From positions 62,001 through 126,000 of the forward strand of contig NZ_ATWO01000003.1 in the NCBI RefSeq assembly GCF_000421285.1: a DNA stretch of 64,000 nt. The letters are read 5' to 3'. Made by a program: the position numbers and the translations under genes. Positions within the stretch are counted from its first letter, which is position 1; each line of letters starts with the position of its first letter. Source of the stretch: Desulfotignum balticum DSM 7044 (GTDB lineage Bacteria; Desulfobacterota; Desulfobacteria; Desulfobacterales; Desulfobacteraceae). The notes under the pieces were generated by a model. The model was not told the DNA's origin. It did no database searches and was given only the letters and a program-made list of their open reading frames with translations. This document shows, one piece after another, positions 50,663-60,635 of this stretch.

Positions 50663-52265
50663 ATCGGTGGCAGATTGTTTGCAGACACGTCCAATCGATG
50701 ATTGTCACGAACAGACGGAGTTGTGCCGCACCCAGGCCCTGATCAACCGCGGGATCAAAGATTTTTCAGGCGCTTACATGGCGGTCAAATATGTGGCCGG
50801 CCACATGGACAAATACCCGGACACCATCGGCGCCGACACGGTGAACACATTGACCGGCCTCATCCGGTCCCCCCGGTTTGAAAAACAGAAGCAGTCGTAT
50901 TTTCTGTTTCATGAAGCTGCCGAAGCCTTGATCCGGCTTGCCGCCCGGGTTAAAGAACCGTTGTCAAAAAGCATCATTCAGGCACTCAACGATATTTTGT
51001 ATACCTCTCACGGAAAACGCCTGCGGGCCGTGAACCAGGCCTTAGGAGAGCTGCCATGGGAACCGGCGGCATCCGATCCTTGGGTCATGGATCCTTTGTC
51101 TGTTCTGCCGGTAGATCTGAACGGGCTTGTGCCCGGGTCTGCGGCAGAGTTGAAGCAGACCCGATGGCAGGGCCGGAGCCTGATCATCAACACATCCGGC
51201 ACCGCCTGTGTTGTGCTGAAATTTGCCACCAGCGCCGACAATATCACGGACCTGGCCCGGGAGGCGGCCTGGCTCACCCGACTGCAGTTGTCCGGGGGAG
51301 ATATGGCTGCCGGCGGTTTTGATACGCCCGTGCCGATTGAACACAAAGGGCACCGGGTGTTTACCATCACCTCTGATCTGCCCGGTGACACCCCTTCTTT
51401 CCTGTACAAGCAGCACTGCATTGCGTTTTCGCCCTGCCCCGGCTATTATGAGTACCCCAACGATCCGGGATGTCTCCAACCCATGTCATGGACCCGAGAT
51501 GTGTTCATCAAAAATGCCCGGATCCTGGGCCAGATGACCGTGAAGGGCATCGTCCATACGGCGTTGATTCCCTTGTTTCATAACCGGGTCCAGCAGCGGC
51601 GGCGCAACGATCAGGGGGCGTATTTGTGGGAACATGCCGGCCGTCTGGACCAGTGGCTGGATTCCTGTCAATATCCCAACTTTGCCCGTTCCGGCCCCAG
51701 GGATTTCGAACACATCGAACAAATTGATACCGGGGCCGGACTGCGCCATTACATTGGCGAACATCTCTTGAGCTTCATCCTGGTGATCGGTAGTGTTTTC
51801 AGAAACAAGGCCCCGGACCGCAGAGGTCTGACTCCGGACGCAACCCCTGAAGACACACGGGATCTGTTTGACGGGGCAGCGTTTGAATCCATGATCGCAG
51901 ACGTGAGCGAGAATTATTTTAAAGGACTGTGCAAAACGGGCCTGCCCCAAGAGCTCTTGCAGACTATCCCCCGGCTCACCCGTGCATTGATTCAGACCAT
52001 GGGATATGATGAGCACATGGAGGAAGTGCTGCGGATCCAGGATCAAAACCGGATGGCAGAGGAACAATATCACCAGTTTTTATATCAAAGGGGGGTCAAA
52101 ATCATACCCCCGAAAGGACAGACGGATATTTTGCTGAGCACCGGCCCCCACCTGGGCGGATTCAATCAAAGCATTTCCGTTCCGGAACTCATTGAATACC
52201 TGTTTCGTTTTTCCGCCCTGGCCGTATCTCACTGCTTTCTCAATGGAAAACGAATGTCAGGATGA
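50628..52265 (+). CDS. SidJ-related pseudokinase-like protein
   Basis: The roughly 545-residue protein has a helical N-terminal region and a kinase-like core: VVLKFATSADN with a likely nucleotide lysine near residue 198, REAAWLTRL (helix Glu), and a catalytic-loop-like GIVHTALIPLFHNRV, then SGPRDFEHI. I recall similar proteins named SidJ-related pseudokinase in Desulfobacterales; Legionella SidJ is a protein polyglutamylase with a kinase fold. This assignment is from memory and the fold looks degenerate. The 5' end overlaps higA, and the codon use changes near 50665. The true start may be GTG 50667, TTG 50679 or ATG 50778, and the original start may have been lost at the island junction. Confidence 0.55.
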   Translation: MKLSLCKLPLHESVADCLQTRPIDDCHEQTELCRTQALINRGIKDFSGAYMAVKYVAGHMDKYPDTIGADTVNTLTGLIRSPRFEKQKQSYFLFHEAAEALIRLAARVKEPLSKSIIQALNDILYTSHGKRLRAVNQALGELPWEPAASDPWVMDPLSVLPVDLNGLVPGSAAELKQTRWQGRSLIINTSGTACVVLKFATSADNITDLAREAAWLTRLQLSGGDMAAGGFDTPVPIEHKGHRVFTITSDLPGDTPSFLYKQHCIAFSPCPGYYEYPNDPGCLQPMSWTRDVFIKNARILGQMTVKGIVHTALIPLFHNRVQQRRRNDQGAYLWEHAGRLDQWLDSCQYPNFARSGPRDFEHIEQIDTGAGLRHYIGEHLLSFILVIGSVFRNKAPDRRGLTPDATPEDTRDLFDGAAFESMIADVSENYFKGLCKTGLPQELLQTIPRLTRALIQTMGYDEHMEEVLRIQDQNRMAEEQYHQFLYQRGVKIIPPKGQTDILLSTGPHLGGFNQSISVPELIEYLFRFSALAVSHCFLNGKRMSG

Positions 52266-52327
52266 ACGGTTTTGGGTATAACCCATTACATGGATCGTGC
52301 AACCTACTTTGGGAAGGATTCCTTTTT

Positions 52328-53611
52328 TCAATTGCTCCCCACCAGGCCGGACAGCCACAGGGTCAGGGGCGGATAAAAACAGATCAGGGCCAGGTCCACC
52401 ACCAGCACGATGAGAAACGGCACCACCCGGCGGCTCACGGCGCTGATGCGGTCCCCGGAAATGGAGGCGGACACGATCAGGCAGATGCCCATGGGCGGGG
52501 TGAGCATGCCGATGGCCAGGTTGGCCACCACGATGACCCCCAGCTGGATCAGGTCGATCCCCAGGGCCGGGAGCATGGCCGTGATCATGGGCACCAGCAG
52601 GATCAGGGCCGCCGTGGTTTCCACAAACACCCCAGCCGCCAGGAGCACCAGGTTCACCATCATGAGCAGCAGCACGGGGTTGTCCGTCCAGGTCAAAAGC
52701 GTGCCGGCCAGGGCCGCCGGGATATCTTCCATGGCCGCGATCCAGGAAAACACGGATGCCGTGGCAATGATGAACATCACCACGGATGCGGTGATGGAGG
52801 CCTGGGTGAAAATGGGGACCAGGTCTTTGATCCCGATCTGCCGGTACACGGTCATGGACACCCCCAGGGCATAGACCACGGCCACAGCTGCGGATTCCGT
52901 GGCCGTGAAAATGCCGGACAGGATTCCGCCCAGGATGATTATGGGTGCCCCTAAAGCCAGAAACGCCCGCTTGAAAGAGACAATGATCTGCCGCACGGAA
53001 AAAACGGCCCCCGGCGCATACCCGTTTTTCTTTGCCACCAGGGTGGATACCGTGATCAGGGACACGCCGATAAGCAGGCCCGGCAGAATGCCCGCAGCAA
53101 ACAGCCGGGAGATGCTGGCGCCTGTGAGAAACCCGAAAATGATCATGGGAATGGACGGCGGAATCACCACCCCGAGGGACCCGCCCGAGGCCTGGACGGC
53201 GGCGGAAAAATCAGACGGATACCCGGACCGCTTCATGGCCGGGATCAGCACGGCCCCCACGGCGGCCGTGTCGGCGGCCGCAGATCCGGAAATCCCGGCA
53301 AAAAACATGGCCGACACAATGGACACGGCGGCCAGCCCGCCGGGCAGCCATCCGGTCAAGGCATTGGCAAAATCGATGAGCCGCTGGGAAATCCCGCCTT
53401 TTTCCATGAGTGTGCCGGCATACATGAACAGCGGCACGGCCATGAGATGAAACGAGTCTGTGCCCGCCACCATGCGCTGGACCACCATCATCAATGAAAA
53501 GTCTCCCTGCACGGCAATGGCGGCCAGGGATGCCGTGCCGATGGCAATGGCAATGGGGGTGTTGATCATAAACAGAAAAAACAGGGTCAGGATCAGCAGT
53601 TCCGTGGTCAT
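52328..53611 (-). CDS. dctM: TRAP transporter large permease (DctM), second system
   Basis: The 427-residue membrane protein has the DctM landmarks FFAGISGSAAADTAAVGAV and GSLGVVIPPSIPMIIFG. Its start overlaps the small permease stop by 4 bp. It is convergent with the pseudokinase-like gene. The substrate is unknown. Confidence 0.93.
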   Translation of the reverse strand: MTTELLILTLFFLFMINTPIAIAIGTASLAAIAVQGDFSLMMVVQRMVAGTDSFHLMAVPLFMYAGTLMEKGGISQRLIDFANALTGWLPGGLAAVSIVSAMFFAGISGSAAADTAAVGAVLIPAMKRSGYPSDFSAAVQASGGSLGVVIPPSIPMIIFGFLTGASISRLFAAGILPGLLIGVSLITVSTLVAKKNGYAPGAVFSVRQIIVSFKRAFLALGAPIIILGGILSGIFTATESAAVAVVYALGVSMTVYRQIGIKDLVPIFTQASITASVVMFIIATASVFSWIAAMEDIPAALAGTLLTWTDNPVLLLMMVNLVLLAAGVFVETTAALILLVPMITAMLPALGIDLIQLGVIVVANLAIGMLTPPMGICLIVSASISGDRISAVSRRVVPFLIVLVVDLALICFYPPLTLWLSGLVGSN

Positions 53612-54054
53612 CCGGTCTGCTCCGTTTTTTCATTCATCTCCGTGTCAAACACCCGGCATATTCCGGCCAGGCAGTGCACCAGGAAAATGGCCCCGCTTGC
53701 CGGGACCACGGCCATGATGATCCATTTGGAAATCCCTGTGGCCGGAAAGATCTGAAGCCGGACAAACCAGGCGAACTGGGTGCCGCTGACCACCATCACG
53801 GTAAACAGCACGGCCCCGGCCAGATACGCTGCCAGGGCGGCCCCGGTTTTCCATATCGCCGGCAGCCGCCGCACCAGGCTGTCCACCCCGGGATGGACCC
53901 CGTGACAATAGGCCACGGTCGCGCCCAAAAACGACAGCCAGATCAGCAGAAACCGGGCCAGTTCCTCGGACCAGAACAAAGAATGATTGAACATATACCG
54001 GGATACCACCTGGAGAGCCACCACCAGGGCCATGACCATGCCCATGACGCACAC
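53608..54054 (-). CDS. dctQ: TRAP transporter small permease (DctQ), second system
   Basis: The protein is about 148 residues with four membrane helices and the DctQ pattern HSLFWSEELARFLLIWLSFLG. The start is uncertain: GTG 54054 is listed, ATG 54045 is possible, and the frame stays open back to dctP without a usable start codon. Confidence 0.85.
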   Translation of the reverse strand: MCVMGMVMALVVALQVVSRYMFNHSLFWSEELARFLLIWLSFLGATVAYCHGVHPGVDSLVRRLPAIWKTGAALAAYLAGAVLFTVMVVSGTQFAWFVRLQIFPATGISKWIIMAVVPASGAIFLVHCLAGICRVFDTEMNEKTEQTG

Positions 54055-54116
54055 CAGCCCTTTGACCCAATGGTTCAGTTTTTGGCTGATCTCTGGGATA
54101 TATGCGGGGATCTGTT

Positions 54117-55103
54117 TTATTTGACGGCCTCCAGCATCCGGATCAGCAAATCCTGAACCCGGGGGGCCTGATACAGGTCCAGATCCTTGAGCCCGGCCAC
54201 CCGCTTCCGAAAGGCATCCACATCCGGATCATCCGCCACCTGCATGCCTTTTTCCCGGACCAGGGCCAGCCGGGCCGCGTTTTTTTCCCGGTTGTCTTTG
54301 CGCTGGAACCGGGCCGCCTCCACGGCCGCTTCTGTTATCAATGTCTGGTCCGCTGCCGGCAGGCCGTTGAACCAGTTCAGCGAGGCCACATTGATGTGCG
54401 GGGAATACACGTGCCGGGTCAGGGTCATAAATTTCTGGATTTCATAGAATTTGTATACTTCCATCACCCACAGAGGGTTTTCCTGGCCGTCGATCACGCC
54501 CTGTTCCAGTTCCGTGTAGATGGGCCAGGGCATGGGTGTGGGATTGGCGCCCAGCGCCTGCCAGATCGCTTTGTGAAGGGCCGAAGACATCACCCGGATC
54601 TTCAGGCCTTTGACCTGGTCCGGCCCGGTCACGGCCCGCTTGCTGTTGGTGAGGTTCCGGAACCCGTTTTCCGAAAAGCACAGCCCCTTGAACCCGGAAG
54701 TCTCCAGGCTTTTCAGGATTTCGTCCCCCAAAGGCCCGTCCAGGATCCGGTCGGCCTGGTCATGGTCTTTGAACAGAAACGGATAGTTGATCACCCGGAC
54801 AATGGGATCAAAGGTGTCAAACGGCCCGCCCGTGATCACCCCCATGTGGATGGTGCCCATCTGGATCTGCTGAAGGATTTCCGTTTCATTGCCGATGGAC
54901 GCGGAATGAAATATTTTGACGGTGTACGCCCCGTCTGACCGGGCTTCCACCCGTTTTTTGAACTTTTCCGCCATGATGTTCTGGGCCGCGCCCGGCTTGG
55001 TCACCACCCCCAGCTTGATGGCAAACGGGTTGGCAGCCGGGGCCGTGGTGGATATCATCAGCACCAGCATCAGGATCAGGTGAAACAGACCGATTTTCTT
55101 CAT
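54117..55103 (-). CDS. dctP: TRAP transporter solute-binding protein (DctP), second system
   Basis: The 328-residue protein has a signal peptide (MKKIGLFHLILMLVLMIS) and DctP features (FHSASIGNETEILQQIQMG, VKGLKIRVMSSALHKAIW with the substrate-binding Arg). ATG 55103 has AAAGGAGG upstream; the longer open frame to 55223 is not coding. It heads dctPQM and is divergent from the nitroreductase gene, with 107 bp between them. Confidence 0.93.
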   Translation of the reverse strand: MKKIGLFHLILMLVLMISTTAPAANPFAIKLGVVTKPGAAQNIMAEKFKKRVEARSDGAYTVKIFHSASIGNETEILQQIQMGTIHMGVITGGPFDTFDPIVRVINYPFLFKDHDQADRILDGPLGDEILKSLETSGFKGLCFSENGFRNLTNSKRAVTGPDQVKGLKIRVMSSALHKAIWQALGANPTPMPWPIYTELEQGVIDGQENPLWVMEVYKFYEIQKFMTLTRHVYSPHINVASLNWFNGLPAADQTLITEAAVEAARFQRKDNREKNAARLALVREKGMQVADDPDVDAFRKRVAGLKDLDLYQAPRVQDLLIRMLEAVK

Positions 55104-55210
55104 ACCGCCTCCTTTTTGCAACATATGCGCTTGTGTTGTTTTCATGAATGGTCTTTTATTATATGATTCTGATAAAAAATGGTAGGTTTCACCCTGAAAA
55201 AAGGATATCC

Positions 55211-56131
55211 ATGAGTTTAACATCTGCTTTTGTGAACATCGACCCGGACCGGTGCACGGGGTGCGGAACTTGTGTCCGTGTCTGCCCCTCAGACATCATT
55301 TCCCTGGAAAACCGCACGGCCCATGCCGCCCCGGACACGGACGCGGCAAAATGCCTGGTCTGCGGCCACTGCATGGCGGCCTGCCCGGAAAGTGCCATCC
55401 ATATCCCGGCACTGGATCCCAGCCAGAACCGGTTTTTTGCCTTTGACCTGGACCCGGCCTGGCTGGCCCCGGGCACGGGGATCCCCACATCAGACCTGGC
55501 CCGGCTCATCTGCTCCAGGCGGTCCTGCCGGCACTACAAACAAACGCCCGTGGAAAAAGAAACGCTTCAGGACCTGATCCGGCTGGCTGTCTTCGCCCCG
55601 TCCGGCACCAACTCCCAGGCCTGGACTTTTACCTGCCTGACATCCAGATCCCAAGTTCTGGTCCTGGGAAACGCGATTAAGGATTTTTTCAAACGCCTGA
55701 ACAAAAAAGCGGAAAATGGGCTGCTGCGGAAAGCCCTGGCCCTGGTGGGCGCCAAAACCCTGGACCACTATTACCGAAACTATTATGAATCCGTTAAAAC
55801 GGCCATCCTTCAGATGGAGACGCAAAACCGGGACCGGCTCTTCCATGGTGCGCCCGCAATCATTCTTATCGGGTCATCCCCCGGGGCTTCCTGCCCCAAA
55901 GAAGATGCCCTGCTGGCGGCCGGCAATATCCTGCTGGGGGCCCACACCATGGGGCTTGGCACCTGCCTGATCGGGTATGTGGTGGCACCCATGACCGCAG
56001 ACCGGTCCATCCAGAAAAAATTGGGAATCCCGGCATCGGAAACCATCCATGCCGCTGTGGCGTTAGGCTATCCCAAAGAAACCTATCAGCGCATCACCGG
56101 CAGAAAGCGCCCCGTGATCCGGATGATTTGA
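55211..56131 (+). CDS. Ferredoxin-nitroreductase fusion protein
   Basis: The 306-residue protein has an N-terminal 2[4Fe-4S] ferredoxin domain (CTGCGTCVRVCP and CLVCGHCMAACP, residues about 15-60) fused to an FMN nitroreductase domain (RRSCRHYKQTPVEKETLQDL, then APSGTNSQAWTF). Such proteins can take electrons directly from ferredoxins to reduce nitro, quinone or flavin-type substrates. ATG 55211 has AAAAGGA upstream. Confidence 0.9.
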   Translation: MSLTSAFVNIDPDRCTGCGTCVRVCPSDIISLENRTAHAAPDTDAAKCLVCGHCMAACPESAIHIPALDPSQNRFFAFDLDPAWLAPGTGIPTSDLARLICSRRSCRHYKQTPVEKETLQDLIRLAVFAPSGTNSQAWTFTCLTSRSQVLVLGNAIKDFFKRLNKKAENGLLRKALALVGAKTLDHYYRNYYESVKTAILQMETQNRDRLFHGAPAIILIGSSPGASCPKEDALLAAGNILLGAHTMGLGTCLIGYVVAPMTADRSIQKKLGIPASETIHAAVALGYPKETYQRITGRKRPVIRMI

Positions 56132-56207
56132 TTTTCCCGGTTGAAATCAGGGAAGGGAACCCCTATGGTTATGATATGACAACAGCGCAACAAGGAGATG
56201 TTTTCCC

Positions 56208-56833
56208 ATGATAGACAGAAAAGAAGAAAACACAGCCGTCCTGGTGGTAGATGTCCAGGGCGATTTTACCCAACTGATGAATGGCAGCCTGGCCGTTGAA
56301 GGCACGGACCAGGCCTACCTGGATCAGGTGACCGCGGAAACAAGGCGGCTGAAATCCTTAGGCTTTCCCGTGTTTGCCACCCAGGACTGGCATCCGGCCG
56401 ATCATATCTCTTTTGTGACCATGCATAAAGGCCATGTTCCCTTTGATGTCATCGCGACCTGAACGGTACCGATCAGATCCTGTGGCCTCCCCACTGCATC
56501 CAGAACACCCCGAACGCCGAAGTGCTGGTGGACAACGGCCTGCTTGAGGCGATCGTGAAAAAGGGCATGGATCCCAGATATGATTCCTATTCCGGTTTTT
56601 TTGATGACGGGAATCATGACACGGGTCTGGACGCTTTGCTCAAAACCCATGGCATCACTGATCTGATCATGTTCGGGCTGACCACGGATTACTGCGCCCG
56701 GGCAACGGCCATGGACGCCCGGTCCCTCGGGTATGGGGTCAGACTCATCCGGAACCTGTGCCGGGGCGTGGCCCCGGACACCACCGGAACGGCGATCGAA
56801 AAAATGGCTGACGTCGGGGTGGTGATGGTGTGA
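56208..56833 (+). pseudogene. pncA: Nicotinamidase-like gene with frameshift
   Basis: The gene starts normally (MIDRKEENTAVLVVDVQGDF; VFATQDWHPADHISF) but the frame ends at 56462. Similarity continues at once in another frame: DLNGTDQILW, HCIQNTPNAEV and the catalytic Cys in TDYCARATAMDA, to 56833. The break lies near 56454, where two extra bases (GC) fall between PFDVI and DLNGTDQ. Either the gene is newly inactivated or the sequence has an error. Nicotinamidase deamidates nicotinamide for NAD salvage. Confidence 0.82.
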
Positions 56834-56963
56834 ATTTTTTTTCGGACCTGGGGCTGCACACCCGTGTCATTGACAGGGTGCCGCCGTCATAATCGGATAT
56901 ATCATTGAGACTCCTTTTCAATGCCGGATCCAGCAAGTGGAACCGTTTTTTCGGTAAAAAAAG

Positions 56964-56991
56964 TTGAAACACCAAAGAAAATACGTATACT
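56964..56991 (+). promoter_or_regulatory. Vegetative promoter of the TolC-HlyD-ABC2 operon
   Basis: TTGAAA (56964-56969) and TATACT (56986-56991) are 16 bp apart, about 35 bp before the TolC gene. It is a close match to the sigma-70 consensus. Confidence 0.6.
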
Positions 56992-57026
56992 GAACAATTT
57001 AGAATCATCTGGAGAATGTAGTTTCA

Positions 57027-58463
57027 ATGATAGACAGAAAACAAGACCATACCGCCGGAGAGGGCATTTTTACTGCCCAAAAAGCCTGGCAAGTCGTCGC
57101 GCTCATGGGTTTTTTTCTTCTGGGTCAGGTATCCACCCCGGCATTTTCCGGGGAAGCCCTGACCTTTCCCCAGGCCCTGGACATGATGGTCTCCCGGAAT
57201 GAGTCCGTTTTAAGCGCGGCTTCCGAAGTGGAACAAAAGGAATACGAGGCAAAAGCCACCCGGGGATTGAATTTTCCCGAAGTAACCCTCAGCGGCCAGT
57301 TTGTCCGGATCAATGACGTCATTGACCTGGATCTGAATCCCATCAGGGACGTGATTCTGGCGTTGCATCCGGCCGTCCCTTCAGCCGCGGTTCCCTTGTT
57401 TCACGAAACGGTTCAGGAAGACACCTTTTTCAAGTCACAGCTGAACGTCACCTGGCCGGTGTACACGGGGGGAAAGATTTCAGCGGCCCAGCGCGCTGCG
57501 GATGCCGGGGTGCGGGAATCAGCGGCAAAACTGGACCAGACCAGAGACACGCTCACCTCGGAACTGGTTAAATTTTATTATGCCGTCCGGCTGGCCGATC
57601 AGGTGTATCAGATCCGCCGGGAGGTCGTGGATGCCCTTGATCAGCATGTGTTTCAGGCCCGGCGGCTGCAGGAAGAAGGATTTATTGCCAGAACCGAGGT
57701 GCTTCATGCCCAGGTGGCCCAGGCCCGGGCGGAAAGGGAACGCAAGGCATCGCTCCGGGACCTGGATCTGGCAAAAATAGCGCTTGCCAACATTCTGGCT
57801 GCAAAAAATCCCGTTATCCCGGTTTCTCCGTTGTTTCTTTTGCCGTCCGTTGACCCGGAAGCCGCTTTTATCAGGCAGGCCCGGGATCACCATCCCGCCA
57901 TCGCCCGCATCGAGGCCGTGAGAGACAGGGCCGGGGAAAACCTGAAGGCCGCCAGATCTGAACGGTATCCAACCGTATATCTTTTCGGTACCCGGGAACT
58001 TTACGAAAATGATTTGACAGTTTTGGACCCGGCCTGGTCCATCGGTGCCGGGGTCAATGTCACCCTTTTTGACGGGGGGGCCAGGGCCGGCAAGATCGCG
58101 GCCGCCCGAAACATAGAGAACCAGGCGGAGTTGATGCAGCGCAAACTGGCCAGAGACCTGGAAACCCTGGTGTCTTCCCGCTACCAGGAAATGATGAAAG
58201 CCAGTGAGCAGTATGATTCCCTGCAGTCTTCCGTGGATCTTGCAAAAGAAAATATCCGCGCCAGAAATCGTTCTTTTGAAGAAGGCCTGGCCACATCACT
58301 GGATGTGGTCGACGCACAGCTCTCATTGTCTGAAACCCGGGTGGAAAGACTGCTGGCTGCTTACAATTTTGACGTTGCATTGGCCCGGCTCCTGGAAGCA
58401 TGCGGCCGTGGAACAAAATTCCCCCAGTACCTGGCAGGAAACATGATGGAGGTGGAACATTGA
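57027..58463 (+). CDS. TolC-family outer membrane efflux protein
   Basis: The 478-residue protein has an N-terminal hydrophobic signal (ALMGFFLLGQVSTPAFSG) after a charged leader and the repeated helical structure of outer-membrane factors (ALDMMVSRNESVLSAASEVE; EEGLATSLDVVDAQLSLSE). It forms the outer-membrane duct for the following HlyD and ABC-2 proteins. The true start may be the later ATG in ALMGFF. The stop overlaps the adaptor start (TTGA). Confidence 0.9.
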   Translation: MIDRKQDHTAGEGIFTAQKAWQVVALMGFFLLGQVSTPAFSGEALTFPQALDMMVSRNESVLSAASEVEQKEYEAKATRGLNFPEVTLSGQFVRINDVIDLDLNPIRDVILALHPAVPSAAVPLFHETVQEDTFFKSQLNVTWPVYTGGKISAAQRAADAGVRESAAKLDQTRDTLTSELVKFYYAVRLADQVYQIRREVVDALDQHVFQARRLQEEGFIARTEVLHAQVAQARAERERKASLRDLDLAKIALANILAAKNPVIPVSPLFLLPSVDPEAAFIRQARDHHPAIARIEAVRDRAGENLKAARSERYPTVYLFGTRELYENDLTVLDPAWSIGAGVNVTLFDGGARAGKIAAARNIENQAELMQRKLARDLETLVSSRYQEMMKASEQYDSLQSSVDLAKENIRARNRSFEEGLATSLDVVDAQLSLSETRVERLLAAYNFDVALARLLEACGRGTKFPQYLAGNMMEVEH

Positions 58464-59464
58464 AACGCATGCGGACAATATTGGAGCCGCTGATCGGTCT
58501 TCTTGTCTTGATCGGTATCGTCTGGGGCCTGACCCTGTACCTGCAGGAACCCGAAATTCAATACATACAGGGGGAGGTCGATGCCACCCAGGTCAACCTG
58601 GCGGTCAAAATCGCCGGGCGGGTTTCTGACGTGTTTGTGAAAGAAGGGGAGTACGTCCAAAAGGGAACCAGCCTTCTGCGGCTGGACAGCCCGGAAATCA
58701 CAGCCAGGCTCACCCAGGCTTCCTCGGCCCGAAAAGCCGCTTCCGCCCAAAAGGACAAGGCAGACGCCGGGGCCCGGAGCCAGGAAGTGGACGCGGCCAT
58801 GAATCTGTGGATACAGGCCCGGGAAGCTGCGGAACTGGCTGAAAAGACATACCGGCGCATCAACCGCCTGTATGCGGACGGCATTGTTCCGGGACAGCGG
58901 CAGGATGAGGCCGAAGCCAGGTGGAAAGCCGCTGAAGCCGCAGCTGCTGCGGCCCGTTCCCAGTATGACATGGCGCTGGAAGGAACCAGAAAGGAAGACC
59001 GCCAGGCCGCTTCTGCCATGGTTGACCAGGCCCGGGGAGCCGTGACGGAAGTGGAAACCTATCTGGATGAAACCCGCTTGAAAACCCCTTTGAGCGGGGA
59101 AGTGATCCACCTGCTGGCAGATCCCGGGGAGGTGGTCAATGCCGGCTACCCCGTGGTCACCATCCTGGACCTGGATGATATCTGGATCACCTTTAATATC
59201 AGGGAAGATCACCTGGCAGGCATGGAAATGGGCCGGGTGTTTCCAGTGTTTGTCCCCGCCCTGGGCGACAAAACGTTTGAAGTAAAGATAAGCTATATTG
59301 CCCCGCTGGGTGATTATGCCACCTGGAGAGCCACCAGCGCATCCGGTGGATTCGATCTTAAGACGTTCGAACTCAGGGCCAGGCCCCTGGACCTTATCAT
59401 CGGGCTGCGGCCGGGCATGAGCGTCCTGGTTTCCCGAAAGGACCTTCCCGATGCCCGCAAATGA
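58460..59464 (+). CDS. HlyD-family periplasmic adaptor (YbhG-like)
   Basis: The 334-residue membrane-fusion protein has one N-terminal anchor (PLIGLLVLIGIVWGLTLYL), biotinyl-lipoyl halves (VKIAGRVSDVFVKEGEYVQK; LKTPLSGEVIHLLADPGEVV) and an alpha-hairpin in between. It links inner-membrane transporter and TolC. TTG 58460 has GGAGGTGG upstream and overlaps the TolC stop; ATG 58469 is an alternative. Confidence 0.9.
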   Translation: MKRMRTILEPLIGLLVLIGIVWGLTLYLQEPEIQYIQGEVDATQVNLAVKIAGRVSDVFVKEGEYVQKGTSLLRLDSPEITARLTQASSARKAASAQKDKADAGARSQEVDAAMNLWIQAREAAELAEKTYRRINRLYADGIVPGQRQDEAEARWKAAEAAAAAARSQYDMALEGTRKEDRQAASAMVDQARGAVTEVETYLDETRLKTPLSGEVIHLLADPGEVVNAGYPVVTILDLDDIWITFNIREDHLAGMEMGRVFPVFVPALGDKTFEVKISYIAPLGDYATWRATSASGGFDLKTFELRARPLDLIIGLRPGMSVLVSRKDLPDARK

Positions 59465-60635
59465 GGGCCGAACCGGATTTCTGGCCGTATTTGCCCGGGA
59501 ATTCTCGCATATCCGGCAGCACGCCCGATATCCTTTGGCCATGTTCGTGTTTCCTTTGCTTTCGTTCATCCTGATCTGGGGCCTGTTTTCCGAGCCCTAT
59601 CCCCGTGAACTTCCCGTGGCTGTGGTGGATCTGGATCACTCAAAACTGTCCCGTTCCCTGATCAGGGCCGTCGACGCATCCCCCGAGATCCGGGTCGCTT
59701 TTCAGGCAGCTGATCCTGTCGAGGCAAAGAACCTGATGCTCAAGGGCGCCGTCTATGCCTGGCTGCACATCCCTAAGGCCCTGGAAAAAAACATCCTGGA
59801 AGGAAAAGGCGGGGAGGTCACCGGTTTCATCAACACCCAGATGCTGCTTCCGGGAAGCATGGTTTCAAGCAGCCTCCAGGCAACGGTTTCCACCCTGTCC
59901 GCCGGCCTGAATATCCGTTCCCGGATGCAGGGCGGTGCCATGCCGGAACAGGCAATGGACCTTTTAGATCCCGTAAGAATCGACCGCCATGTCCTGTTCA
60001 ATCCCCAGCTCAACTACATGTACTTTCTTTCGGCGGCCCTTTGTCCCACTTTTCTGCAGATTTTTGTCCTGATGGTCACGGTGATGGCTTTAGGCAGCGA
60101 ATTTAAAAACCGGACCGCAGAACACTGGCTCAAGACGGCCGGGGGAAGTGTCTGGCGGGCGATCACGGGTAAGCTGGCCGTCTATTTTCTGTGTTTCAGC
60201 CTGGTGGGGCTGATCATGCTGGCAGTCATATTTCCGGGTTTTGGCGTGCCTTTGCGGGGATCTTGTGCCGTTTTGATGGCCGGTACCCTGATCCTGATCC
60301 TGGCCTATATGGCATGCGCACTGGTCCTGGTATATCTTTTTTCCAGCCTGCGCATGGCCCTGAGTGCGGCTTCTTTTTTTTCCGGCACGGCGTTCGCGTT
60401 TGTGGGCATCACGTTTCCGGTGGAGGGGATGCCGGCCCTGGGCAAAGCCTGGAGCAGTCTGCTTCCTTTAACCCATTACCTGCACCTGTTCCAGGAACAA
60501 ACCCTGCGCCAGGCCCCGATATCCCTGTCTGTCCCTGATCTGTTGATCATGCTTGGATTCGTTGGCGCAGGCTACTGCCTGATTCCTTTTTTCAAACGCC
60601 ACATGACAGACAGCCGTTACTGGGGAAAAGCATGA
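59451..60635 (+). CDS. ABC-2 type transporter permease 1
   Basis: The 394-residue protein has an N-terminal helix, a large periplasmic domain (AVVDLDHSKLSRSLIRAVDA) and five C-terminal helices, as in YhhJ/YbhS-type ABC-2 permeases. It overlaps the adaptor gene by 14 bp and the next permease by 4 bp. No ATPase gene is found in the operon, which is unusual. Confidence 0.87.
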   Translation: MPANEGRTGFLAVFAREFSHIRQHARYPLAMFVFPLLSFILIWGLFSEPYPRELPVAVVDLDHSKLSRSLIRAVDASPEIRVAFQAADPVEAKNLMLKGAVYAWLHIPKALEKNILEGKGGEVTGFINTQMLLPGSMVSSSLQATVSTLSAGLNIRSRMQGGAMPEQAMDLLDPVRIDRHVLFNPQLNYMYFLSAALCPTFLQIFVLMVTVMALGSEFKNRTAEHWLKTAGGSVWRAITGKLAVYFLCFSLVGLIMLAVIFPGFGVPLRGSCAVLMAGTLILILAYMACALVLVYLFSSLRMALSAASFFSGTAFAFVGITFPVEGMPALGKAWSSLLPLTHYLHLFQEQTLRQAPISLSVPDLLIMLGFVGAGYCLIPFFKRHMTDSRYWGKA

